Assembly (NCBI GenBank): GCA_035048485.1
Contig: CM068586.1
Location: 49,812,433 to 49,876,432 of the forward strand
Length of the DNA: 64,000 nt
Reading direction: 5' to 3'
Source: Pteria penguin
Lineage: Eukaryota > Mollusca > Bivalvia > Pterioida > Pteriidae
Position 1 is the stretch's first letter. Each line of letters opens with the position of its first letter. Shown in pieces: positions 48,791 to 59,639 of this stretch. The notes beneath the pieces were generated by a model, which was not told the DNA's origin, did not search any database, and saw only the letters and a program-made list of their open reading frames with translations. Made by a program: the position numbers and the translations under genes.

Positions 48791-49056
48791 GTAAGCTGGT
48801 GTTGCCTAGTTTATAAGGTGTTCGGCTCGTGATCCAGAGGTCCCAGGTTCGACTCCCACCCTGGGCGCACCAGTGTTCTGTCTTTCGGATGAGACAGTGA
48901 AAACCGAGGTCCCGTGTCACGGTAGGCGTGACATGTAACCGATCCCTTACCGCTTCAGGTGGGTCCGTTGCAAAAGTCTAAATTTGCATCAGGCAGATGC
49001 CGTCACCTTATAAGTGAAATAATCTTCGAGTGACGTAAAACAATATTCAATCAATC
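48790..49056 (+). mobile_element. tRNA-derived SINE-2 inserted in PLE fragment
   Basis: tRNA-like head with GTTTATAAGGTGTTCGGCTC and B box GGTTCGACTCC; body with CTGTCTTTCGGATGAGACAG and CCCGTGTCACGGTAGGCGTG; end TGACGTAAAACAATATTCAA. TTATCAGGT is duplicated on both sides (48781-48789, 49057-49065). Not the same family as SINE-1. Confidence 0.9.
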
Positions 49057-49065
49057 TTATCAGGT

Positions 49066-49898
49066 TACCAAACTGGTTCCCACCATGTACATATAGGACT
49101 TTTCTGTCAGAAAGAAAGAAGTATGGCCCCATTTAATGAAACGATGCTGAAAGAAAAGAAAGAACAGAAAATATATTTCCAAATATAATCTAGGGATTTG
49201 TATCATATAGAACGTCATATCATATCGCTGCATCATTCCTACCAAATTTTCTGACAAATATTGTAAACGCACATATGAGAAATGTGCATATTAATGAGAA
49301 ACTGCTCCGAAAACCGTTATTTCGAGAACCCTCTTGACATTAATAAAGTATTTATAAAAGCATTTCGCACTGTAAATTGTAACACATTTGCACCAAACAG
49401 CACAATTTGCACGATGGTTTAGAATATGCAAAGTGAGATACATCACATAACGCTGTTGTTCCTTTATTAGATATGTAAATTAGAAGTTAAGCTATCTAAT
49501 CTTTTACGAAGAAATGTATTTGAAGTAAAATGTTAATGCAAAATCACGATCAGCTGTTTCCATGCCTTTGCAGTAATTTTATCTTGATACTGTCTATAAA
49601 TTTTAAAGTTTAATGTTGGAAAACAAACTTCTGTCATAACAGGATGGATCGTAAATCTTAAAGAGTGTTAGGCACAAGCGGGTATGTGGCCTTTATATCT
49701 CTTATTATACGCCCTTTATTGACAACAAAATACAATTTTCTTATAACTGTTTTTTTTTTCCATAGGAAGGGTTTGTTTGTTTTGATTTCAATTTCTAATA
49801 TTTCTGTTTAGAAATTCAATTATTATTTGCCTACAATTTAGGTTTAAAAGCAGTATTTCTTCAATATCTCATGATCAGTCTACGTCACTAATTAAAAT
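49066..49898. other. No gene seen
   Basis: Just after the SINE, VTKLVPTMY could continue the interrupted PLE frame. The rest is unclassified. Confidence 0.35.
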
Positions 49899-50030
49899 GC
49901 GGCGCAGACGATCCGGGTTCGAATCCCGGGTAGCGCCACTATGTTTAAGAGGATTGTTACATCCTGCATCTATGTCGCCCTATAACTGAAAAATTGTTGA
50001 AAGCGACTAAACAGTAATCAACTAACCAAC
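49899..50030 (+). mobile_element. SINE-1, 5'-truncated copy
   Basis: Starts in the tRNA head at GCGGCGCAGACGATCCGG with GGTTCGAATCC, then GCCACTATGTTTAAGAGG, ending near AATCAACTAACC. The A-box region is absent. Confidence 0.85.
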
Positions 50031-50487
50031 ACTAACTAACAAGAACAACGCCTAGCGTGGCATAAAATGCCCGTCGCTTAGCTTGAAGAGGATCAATTTG
50101 AATGACTATAAAGTTTTAAATCCAATATCTTGAGAAAAACTGCTGGAAAAATCCGTAAAATATGGCGTCGCATGGATAGAAAAATTGAGTACTACGAATA
50201 TTAAATTACCTCGAAACAAAGGAATATAAGTCATATAACAAGGGACATAACTCAAAGAAATTATACCGAAATGCAAACCGGTACTGGTCCTCACTTATAT
50301 AAATATATATGCCAGGTTTCAATTCAATACCTTGAAACACTGCTTAAAGAAATCCGGAAAAATTTCTAAGTTCAAGGGCATAACTCTAATAAATCCAAAG
50401 CAGTCATACCGAAATGCGAATTGGTACTCACCCTTATTGATATAAAGTGATATCTTAATAGTCCTCCGAAGGAAAGTGTCATAAAAC

Positions 50488-50846
50488 AAAGAACAATTAA
50501 CTCAGTATTCACAATATTTCGGTCTCCTGACCTTCTTCTAGTGAATGTTATTGGTATTGGTGGCTTAAGCTATGTAATATCCATCATATTTCATAACCGA
50601 TATATGAAAAATTACAATTAACAAAGAATTACGTCATAGCGTATACACGTATAACACTTAGCGTGTTTCCGCTAAAATATCATATTCAATATATAGCGTT
50701 ATTACAAATATAACTATAAGACAATTAAGATAATAACTATATAATACATATATTAATTAATAAAGATGTTATATATGAGGTGTCGGATAGGGTGAGAGGA
50801 CTGAGGAGGTCAAAAAGAGGAGGGGGTGGGGGAGCAGGAAAGGGAA
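50488..50846 (+). repeat. PLE-3 left terminal repeat (module B plus purine-rich segment)
   Basis: 50488-50573 (AAAGAACAATTAACTCAG...GGTGGCTTAAGC) and 50763-50846 (AAGATGTTATATATGAGG...GGTGTCGGATAGGG) are inverted copies of 52616-52700 and 52534-52614. About 190 bp of AT-rich DNA separates the two parts here but not on the right. Confidence 0.9.
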
Positions 50847-51132
50847 ATAGTTAGTTGGGGTTGGGGGTCTTACACTGATTTTAAAACGACAAAAAGGAGG
50901 TGGGAAAGGGGTACCCTATATCCACTTCTCATTTAAGCCTTTACGCCCTTCCATGATATGTTAATATAATTAATCGAAAACATAAGAACTATATATATAC
51001 ACACACATATATATGTATATAATTAAGAATAATGTCTCTCTATATATACAAATATAAAAAAAAATTTAAAAAGGGGGGGGGGAGGAGTTGCGTGTGTATG
51101 TAAATAATAAAAAATGTCAATTGTTTATTTTT

Positions 51133-52532
51133 ACGTTACATCCATATGCCTACATATACTACCTTGTCACATTTCCCACACAGAATTGCGTATATTAAGT
51201 TTCTGTCTTTACAATGTGCGTTCTTTATTACGGTAAATGTTTGCTTACATTTAGCGTCCCGAATTTCACCCTTATTTATAATTTTACATAATTCACAATC
51301 ACATGTATCCTCATCTTGTTTTAACTCGTTTTTCGTCTTCGCGTGCACCAGTGAGCCACATAACTTCCTATCTCGTCTATAAGCTAATATCAGAGGTTTC
51401 GGGAAATTGTCCTGCATACGGTCTGAACGATGTAATGTTGATTGATGTTTCTTTAATATATTGCGTATATTTGGTAGAAGTTTGGAGTATGTCACGACCA
51501 TTGGAATCCGTTTTAAATTTACTTGAGTATTCTTTTTCTTCAGTAACTCGTCCCTATCCATGTTATCGACCCTACTTAATTGTTGTTGGATTAGTTTACT
51601 AGGTATATATGTTCTATATTTATTACTACTATATCCGCGTTATCGTAATTGAGTTTTTAAGTCACGTCTATGTTTGAGGTAGTCTTCCTCCTTCTCACTT
51701 ACCCTCCTTTTCCTAATTTCGAGCCCATACGCTTATGATTTTTTAGTGTGTGGCGGGTGGCAAGACTCAAGTCTAAGGTATAGGTGTTTATCCGTTGGTT
51801 TAGAATAAAGGTCTGTGTATATGTGTCCATCTTCTAACTTTACCATGGTATCTAGGAATTCAATTTCACTCCTACTCCATCTTAATTCAATTTTTATGTT
51901 ATTGTGTATCTTGTGAATTTTAAAAGTGAGTCTAAATCTGAATCCCATATCCCAAATCCATCATCTATGTATCTTTTATAAAATACTGGAGTTTGGTTAA
52001 ATTTTAAAAGGTATTCGTCCCATTTACGCATATACGTACATGCGAAATCCCTGCCTAACCTGGATCCAATAGCTACACCCTCTGTTTGTTTGAAATTGTG
52101 TCCTAACTTAAATCCATTATGGTTTAAAACTGTTTCTACCATCTGAATCGCGTTTTCCGTTGGTATCAGCGGGTTGGTCCTACGGTCGAATGCCTCCCTG
52201 CATGCCTCTACTCCTTCCTTCCGCGGTATGGATGGGTATGATTTAACCACGTCAAAGCAAAATAGTACCGCGTTCCTCGGCACTTGCCCACTAAATGATT
52301 TTAATTTTGAAATAAAGTCAGTGGTGTCCCTTATATACGACGGTGTTCCCTCTACAAATTCATTCAATGACGGCGCGTTCTCTTTGTGTTTTTCTGTCGG
52401 AGTATTTATGCCACTGACTATAGTGCGTAACGGTGCGTTCTCATCGTGTATCTTCGGATTACCTTTAAGTTTGCCAGATGTCGGAGCGGGAAAGGGAAAT
52501 ATGTAGTAGGGGGTGGGGGTCTTACACTGATT
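51133..52532 (-). pseudogene. Canonical Penelope-like element PLE-3 (RT then GIY-YIG), truncated
   Basis: On the - strand the RT reads GNPKIHDENAPLRTIVSG, FCFDVVKSYPSIP, QTEGVAIGSRLGRDFACTYM and FYKRYIDDGFG (catalytic YIDD). A frameshift near 51895 leads to EIEFLDTMVKLEDGHIYTDL, then in-frame TAA stops near 51734 and 51677, and a linker with RIPMVVTYSKLLPNI. Then the CCHH-type nuclease start: CDCELCKI, KCKQTFTVI, LIYAILCGKCDKVVYVG. The nuclease is cut off right after YVG. The 5' part of the RT is also lost at the repeat junction. C-terminal nuclease marks the canonical branch (Penelope/Poseidon, Neptune or Hydra; not resolved), unlike the Naiads in this window. Confidence 0.88.
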
Positions 52533-52702
52533 ACCCTTTCTTGCTCCCAACCCCCTCCTCTTTTTTACCTCCTCTGTCCTGTCACCCTATCCGACACTTT
52601 ATATATAACATCTTATAGCTTAAGCCACCAATACCAATAAAATTCACTAGAAGAAGGTCAGGAGACCGAAATATTGTGAATACTGAGTTAATTGTTCTTT
52701 GT
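52533..52702 (-). repeat. PLE-3 right terminal repeat, inverted
   Basis: Inverse of the left repeat. It includes a hammerhead-like fold on the + strand: TTCAC 52643-52647, GGTC-AGGA-GACC 52656-52667, GAAA 52668-52671, GTGAA 52676-52680. The CUGANGA position reads CTAGAAGA, so activity is doubtful. Confidence 0.88.
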
Positions 52703-52712
52703 ATAAAGTAAT

Positions 52713-54364
52713 AAACCAAGTTATAATCCAACACCTTTGAAGACTAAATAAAAAAAAGTCCGGAAAACTGTAAAATCCTTGCGAATTTTTAAGTTTAAGG
52801 GTCGACACTCTGCCAAAACCAAAGCAATCACACCCAAATACGAACTGGTACTGACCCTCATTGACATAAAGTTATATGCAAAGTTTCAATCCAATACCTT
52901 AAAAGACTGCAGAAAAGAGTCTGGAAAACATGACCTCGGACGGAAACGTAATAACAATACGCCCCGTCCAACGACAAGCGTATAAAAACTGTTTCGAAAA
53001 CCAGTCATCCTACTGTAATCTAATATAGATGTATAATACTACTCCACTGATATATAAGAATGTTTATCTAATAGACTACGACGTCCCTGCCATGGTAAAA
53101 TGGACGCATTGCATTCTTATCATTCGCACTGAACGCAAATTTTGCACATATGCATCAAGCACCTCCTTATTCCAATATAAATATGCCCAATTGTGCATGA
53201 AATTTGCTGAAATCTCGCTTTAACGATTTTTGAAGAATTTTAAGACGCTAATTATACAGTGATGCTCCGTTATTCCGGATAAATGATTTTAATTTGTTAA
53301 TTCCAATTATCCTGACAAAAGTACGAGAATGGATTTCCTCAATGTTCTTTTGGACCGATAATCCGGAAACACATGTTACTGTTCCGGATCTGGAAAAAAA
53401 ATAATGAACAGAATTCTAAAAGCACGTTACATATGATCTTTTACTCCAGATAAATTTCCCACCTCCCGAGCATAACTAGCAATTAACCATTTTAATTAAA
53501 TGAGGAAGTAATATTTTTTTTAAAAAGTCGACACTGCTTAATTCGTCTCCTGAGTGTTGTATATTAATTACCTGTCCATTTTACAATAAACAGCTTGGGG
53601 TATCATCTATTGTCATGTAAGCTCTGATTGACAGTTGCTTTTAAATGTCAGTACAAGCTTACTTGTCGATTTCACTACTCAAATTGATCAATCTGTGGCA
53701 AAGTTTAAATAGAAATCATAAGTCGGAAAGTAAAATTACATTTACTTGCTTGTTTTTTTGTATGTGCCAGCAAATTAAAATCATTTATCCGGTTATGAGC
53801 GTGAAGCATCGCATTCGATCTATGATGGATAAATCGAAACAATGCAAATTTTTCAACGACTGAGACAAGGAACCTCTGGACACTAGGACATTGACAAACA
53901 AGCGGTGGAACTACTTTGCCAAAATACACCGGCACAAAATTAATTTACAATCATCTTGTGTATGGAACATGTTTCCGTCTGCTACTTCTTATATATATCT
54001 CAAAGTATATTACATAAATGTTTTTTTTCATTATTCCGTAAACGTAAAAATATATGTAGTTACGAACGTAGTGTGTCCTAGACGGCTGTAATCCCTTTAG
54101 GATAAAAGGCCGCTTATTTAGACAAATGAAACGGTTTTCAATAGATTGAATAAAAATTTGCTTCGGTGTTAATTTGTAGGAAAAATGTTTGGGTTGTGAT
54201 GCATAAAAATAAATCAATATTCAAAAATGTATAAAACAAAAATTCTCTGTCTTTTATGCATGAAAGACTGATTATTGTTTGTGTACGTCACTCCGGGGTT
54301 ATTTCACGTATACAGTGACGGCATCTACCTAATGCAATGCATAGAAATTTCTACCTTTGCAGCT
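52713..54364. other. No gene seen; possible pogo-like end
   Basis: CAGTGATGCTCCGTTATTCC at about 53260 resembles terminal repeats of pogo/Tigger elements, but no partner end was found. Nearby are diverged TTCCGGAT-type words to 53400. Confidence 0.35.
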
Positions 54365-54455
54365 ATCGTGTATGTGCTACGCCTACCGTGACACGGCACC
54401 TCGGGTTTTACTCTCATCCGAAAGACAGAACACCGGTGTGCCAGCCACCCCGGCT
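54365..54455 (-). mobile_element. SINE-2 body fragment
   Basis: Inverse of the 48870-48930 region: CCGTGACACGGCACCTCGG, TCATCCGAAAGACAGAACAC. Head and tail are not recognisable. Confidence 0.75.
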
Positions 54456-54829
54456 TTTGTCTCTGCATAGAAATACGTACACTTCTGAATACGCTATAGA
54501 TACATGACCTTCGTGTATCAATACTCCGGATAAACACAAGAGTATAATGACCCGGTATTCCATAAAATCCGTAAACATTGGCCCGGGAAAACATTTCCGG
54601 ATCAACGAATTAAACGATTGTTTTAGGTAGAAGGAGATAGAATAATACTTTAAAGCTTTTAATTATACACGGAATTTACTGCTTTAATATGAAGGGTTTT
54701 TCAAACCGCAAACATGGATAAAATTATATTGAATTTAGAGCACTTAGTAAGTATCTATAAAAGGTGGGATCGACTGCTAAGACAACTCATGAGGACTTCA
54801 TGGAAACCCTTTGGAAGGAGTTACCTTAT

Positions 54830-55640
54830 TAAAGAACTTTTAAAAATGGTCTGCTGAGATTACAAGGGGGAGGGAGAGCATTGGAGATGAGGTGGAGATG
54901 CCAAGGAGGCTACCACAGCAAAAAACGTTGCTAATTTGCACACTTTTGTCATGATTGATTACGAAACCTTCGAGATATAACCAGAAAAATTGCCAGAAGT
55001 TATACAGCTGTTCATCCAATTTTAATCGGCATCTTTAAAAGGCATGTCAAATTATCGACTAAATCGGTCCCCAGGATTTTGAAAAAGAGCAATAAGTAAG
55101 ATTTTCTTTGCATCTTTTGTCTCACTTTAAGGATGATCCCAAGGGGTGTTTTTGGGTCGAATTGTAACTCAGGAAGAAACCATTTTCATCCTGAGGCTAA
55201 GAAGTTATGTATACAAAAGATTAACCTTGGCTCACCCTCCAAATAAGAGAGTTTCCGCATTTGAAAAAGTTATTGCCTCAATCGTTTGGGACAGTTAGGG
55301 AATAATCACGATATTCACTGCTTCAGGAGATTGTGAGGAGGGGAAAGGTAACCAGAGGCGTTCTTCTGTTGAAGGATAATTCACCCACTCACGCTTCCCA
55401 AGTTGCAATGACGGCTGCAGCCTCAAGGTTCTTCCTCATCCTTCATATTCTGCAAATTTAGCTGTATTTCACTTCTGTCTCCAAAATTAAAATCTTACTT
55501 GCGAGGTGAGAATTGTTAGCCCATAAAGGTGTCATTGAAGCTGTATGTGAGTACTTAGAGGCAAGACTGACGCAGTCTATTTTGAAGGGATTGAGAAATT
55601 GGGATGGAGGAAGAGATGACGGGAGATAATTTTGAACAAT
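54830..55640 (+). pseudogene. Mariner (DD34D-type) transposase pseudogene
   Basis: A cut-and-paste DNA transposase in decay, scattered over three frames. Parts in the expected order: RESIGDEVEMPRR; AKNVANLHTFVMIDYET (DNA-binding domain region); FLGRIVTQEETIF (first catalytic Asp region, here changed); SAFEKVIASIVWDS.GII; RGVLLLKDNSPTHASQVAMT (second catalytic Asp in KDNSPTH); and GVIEAVCEYLEA near the C terminus. The region of the third Asp (SPDLAPSD in family members) is mutated. Terminal inverted repeats were not located. Confidence 0.82.
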
Positions 55641-55995
55641 AATGGCAATCTTTGAATCCAGAGTACTCGATTCTGAATGTACATGGGGCAATAATAATAA
55701 ACGGGTACATAAAAATACACAAAAACTATAATGAGGTCATTGACATTATTTGTATTTGCACTGACCCACGTACGATATAATTGATCATGGGAGCAATCAT
55801 ATTTTCAAAGGAAAAAAATCCACACACAAACATATCAAGCGTACTCCTCGATGTATAATCTAATTAATGTATCATGCACATTTTTCCTCAGGAATGATTC
55901 GCTACGTTTCTGCACTTGGCAAGTTCACCATTACTGTGCATGCTTCGGAGAAACAGATTCCAGAAAATATTTTTGGCAAAGTAGTCACGTTACCG

Positions 55996-56360
55996 CGTAC
56001 CGGGATAGCATGATTACGTTGGACCAACATGGGCCAACAGTGACACTTGCGTTGGACAAACGTTGGCATATGACGTTGGCCCAACGTTATCTTGCTCATC
56101 GGCGCAACGTTGGGCCAACTGTGGAAATTGATTTTACAACAATGGCCCAACGTTGGCCCAACAATGAGATGCCAATCATATCCTTTACCGACGTTGGTCC
56201 AACAAAGACATCTCAAATTATATTTACTACAGACAATGGCCCATTGTTGGCCCAGCAAAGTGATCCCAATTATAAATAAGACTGATGTTGGCCCATCAAA
56301 GTTACCCCAACTAAAATGTACGTTGGCCGTGCATTGGCCCAACAAAGATTTATCTCACCC
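55996..56360 (+). repeat. CCAACGTTGG palindrome array with TIR-like left end
   Basis: Starts TACCGGGATAGCATGATTAC, then at least ten GTTGGCCCAACGTTGG-type words, some half or degenerate, spaced irregularly at roughly 20-40 bp. The ORFs on both strands here are by-products of the palindromes. It pairs with 57975-58152. Confidence 0.85.
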
Positions 56361-57974
56361 GTTGTCTTGCTCAGATCAAATGCAGCTGGAGAATTCCTTT
56401 TAAGTCAACAATCTAATCCATAAGGCAGCATATTGCAAACCTAAATTAGTATCAGTTTTTAATGTATGTATTACAATATTGAGCTTCGCTGTTTGCAGAC
56501 AAATAGTACCACAGAAATTTTAAACTGACAGCAAATATGTGTTGAAATCATAAACAATATCATAATGGATGACTTGAATTTTAAAAGTTAAGTTTAATGT
56601 ATGTTTTAATATCAAAATCAATTATTAAATGAACACAATCGTGATTTATAAATGTTAAAAATACATGTATATACATATTTATAGTGTTATGCTACTTTCA
56701 ACAACTGATATGTCACTATTTATTCAGTTCTTCCGTCTCTTTCCTGATCTCCTTTTCGTTATTTTTCTTTCTTCTCTTTTCTCTCCCCTTCCCTCTCGAT
56801 CTTCTGCATATCTGAACGAGTCTACAAGTGGTGCATATTTCTACATCGGAAGCTGACGAGCACTACCTGTTTTCCTTACTGCTACTGTTGAAGAATAACA
56901 TTATGTTTAAAAGATTCAGTAGGAATTTACTGTTTTCCCGCAATCAATCTTTGAGTAAATTGACCTAAACTACTTTAAAAAATACAGATTGCGCTAACTG
57001 TATGCAATAGTCAAAGAAATCGCGAAGGTGTGTAAAACTACAACGTATACCTAAATGCTAAAAGAAAACAGAAAACCTGTAGCAGTTGCCAATCTAACGA
57101 TCATATGACCAACTACACCGTACGGTATCACGTGACAATAAGTGTTTAAATATTCCGCCATATACTACATGTATTTAATTAAATTTCAGCTGTGAAAGAA
57201 GTCTTTTAGCGATAATTTTAAGGTAATAATTATAGAAAAAATAAAATTCCAATTCTATAACATCGACGAGGAATCTACGTCCCTGATTTCAGTAATTCAG
57301 ATGGAAAAAGTATTTTACTTCTTCTTTTTCTTCTTTAAGTGCAGAACTCGGGAGGGGATGTAAATAAGCACTGGGCTTGCTATAAAAATTCGCATATAAA
57401 GTTTTAAAATGGAGGAATGAGTAAATATATACCGAAATACTACTTACATTATTAAGCTGCAACAGATTATACACTTCACGTCCAAAACTATCCAAAGTAG
57501 GAGCTGCACAACAGTACGTTCTATCCAGCAGAATTCAAAATTATGCGCCTCGCTGCATGCTGAGCACTACTCACCGTTCCTTATCTGATGACCCGGTGAT
57601 CGGCTAGTTTCAGTGAAAATATTTTATAAGGTATTTCCTGACTTATTTCTTGGTAGCCTTATCAGCAGAAGTACCCAAGATAACTGGCCGATGCATATGT
57701 GTAGGCAGAACAATATATATAATTATATACGGTGTTTTCCTTTTTTCACAAAAGTTATACAAAAAGTTAATATAAATGTTTAAAAATAAACCAGTAAATA
57801 TAGATAATTTGATAATTCAAGTAGTTTATAAATAAATTAATCCATTCAGTAATGACATGTTAGAAATAGATCGCTTATCTTTCGTAGAATTAAAATCTCT
57901 AAATGATGAAGTCAAACACAACCACACTTCAACCCCGACCCCCAAAAAGTGACAGTGAAAAAATCTTTCTATTG
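56361..57974. other. Interior between the two palindrome arrays
   Basis: No transposase or other domain seen; short ORFs only. If the two arrays are ends of one element this is its 1.6-kb interior. Confidence 0.4.
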
Positions 57975-58152
57975 TCAATATGATAACATTGGTCCGACGT
58001 TGGACTTGCAATTGTTAGCCAACATTAACTTTCTCACTGTCGTTTTCCATCGGACCAACATTGGCCCAACGTTGTATACCCAACGCCGACGTAATGCGAC
58101 GATGCCAACCATATATCAACGTTGGGCCAACGTAGTCATGCTATCTGGGTAG
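57975..58152 (-). repeat. CCAACGTTGG palindrome array with inverted right end
   Basis: On the - strand it begins TACCCAGATAGCATGACTAC, then GTTGGCCCAACGTTGATATA. This mirrors the start at 55996. Further GGACCAACATTGGCCCAACG words follow. Confidence 0.85.
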
Positions 58153-58704
58153 ATGTGTACAACGGTTGCTTCGTGTAAACATCGAAGCGTGTATCGGGAA
58201 ACTTCTATTGTAATTATTTCTGGAGTTGAAACCAAATAAAGAAGTATATTTTAAAGTAATAAACTATGGACCTACCCATGTCTTGTTTGTTTGAATAGCG
58301 GATGGATTTATGGTAGAATTTTCGATTTGAAACCGACATTTCATTCGCGATGTTTATTGCATAAAAGGGCCATCCGCGGCACGCGTTATATAAACGGTTT
58401 TATTGGATCGCTCTATATTTGACATTTATAGACAAGTTCAAGGTGAAACCCGTACAATTTCTGAAATTAGAATATTCAATCTACACGATGATGTGAGTTT
58501 TATTATTTAATAGTGCGGAGAACCCATTTTTTCGGTGAATTGTTATTCTTATTTGAGCATAAAATAACTTTGGAAAATTAATCTTTGATACATTAATCGC
58601 TTAGAAAAGATACATTCAGTTGGTTTATAGTACTTGTGTCCCTTTGAACTTAAAGTTAGTTTTAAGGACTTGTCTTTGGAACTTGTGCTTTTAAAATTAA
58701 TTTT

Positions 58705-58968
58705 AATACCCCCCCCCCCCCCCGCAAACAAAGTTTGGGGGGTATATAGGAATCACCCTGTCCGTCTGTCCATCAACCTTTGTCCGGGGCATAACTTTTT
58801 TATTCTTTATCACATGATGATCATACTTGGTACATTTGTTCCTTTGGAGATGCCGGTGTGTCATGACCCTGAATCAAAGTCGTGGGTCAAAGATCAAGGT
58901 CACTATGCCTTATTTTGAATGTTGGTGCTGCGGGGGGTATTTGTTCCGTTAGGACAGTTCTAGTTTGA
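58705..58968 (+). repeat. Module D repeat, short copy
   Basis: C run, then AAAGTTTGGGGGGTATATAG, CACCCTGTCCGTCTGTCCAT, ATCAAGGTCACTATGCC, ending GGTGCTGCGGGGGGTATTTG, CCGTTAGGACAGTTCTAG. It lacks the tandem units of the 23.8 kb copy. Confidence 0.8.
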
Positions 58969-59254
58969 ATTTAATTTGTTTTAAGAGCATACCTACCTTC
59001 CTTTTCATTTAAAAAAATGAAATCTTTTCTTCCACTTCATCAATAATTTTGCATTCCCCACACATTTTTGAGATAGATTCACATAGCTCAGATTTTTGGA
59101 AGCCATTTCAAGAATATCTGCCTTTTCTATTGCATTACGTAAAGGGGTTGTAACTAATCACTTAAGTATTCCTAGGGCTCTAGAGCCTTTGAGAAATATT
59201 CTATTTTCTGCTTCAGTAAAAACATTGTTTAGCCTTTTTAGCTAAAATTTCAGA

Positions 59255-59632
59255 TCAGACGGACTTTAGCCCAAATGTGTAATATAATAATATGCCCCAC
59301 CACTTACGAATGATAGACTGGCCCTTTGCCTTTGAATTTGTTTGTGTGATTTTTGATATTACTTGAATGAAGATAGGCATCATATGCTGCAGATTGTCCA
59401 CTTTTTTCATCCCCATGTTTTTGAATGAGCGGACAACATTTGTGATGGCAGCTTCATTGGATGAACTTCTAAATACTGGTTTGTAATTTTGTATTGTAGC
59501 CTGATCTAATGATCTTAGACCATCTGAAGCATATGATGCCATATTTATAACACTATGCATGAAACAGAGAAAGTTGTAAATATTTTCAAAACTCCAACCA
59601 AGTATGTATTGTGGTAAAAATTGTTTCGCCAC
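59255..59632 (-). CDS. Unrecognised ORF (125 codons)
   Basis: An open frame with non-repetitive, protein-like composition: ILGWSFENIYNFLCFMHSV, IQNYKPVFRSSSNEA, VVRSFKNMGMKKVDNLQHMM, SKITQTNSKAKGQSIIRKWW. Further protein-like words in other frames downstream (LRNAIEKADILEMASKN near 59110) suggest a longer broken coding region. I do not recognise the family. It may belong to a transposable element, as nothing host-like flanks it. Confidence 0.35.
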   Translation of the reverse strand: MAKQFLPQYILGWSFENIYNFLCFMHSVINMASYASDGLRSLDQATIQNYKPVFRSSSNEAAITNVVRSFKNMGMKKVDNLQHMMPIFIQVISKITQTNSKAKGQSIIRKWWGILLYYTFGLKSV

Positions 59633-59639
59633 ATTTCAA

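Noticed and set aside
55851..56403. Three overlapping ORFs of 100-147 codons on both strands
   Set aside because: They arise because the CCAACGTTGG palindromes are open in several frames; the peptides are translated repeats.
57585..57625. CTGATGACCCGGTGATCGG as a hammerhead-like stem
   Set aside because: The stem is not followed by GAAA at the required position.
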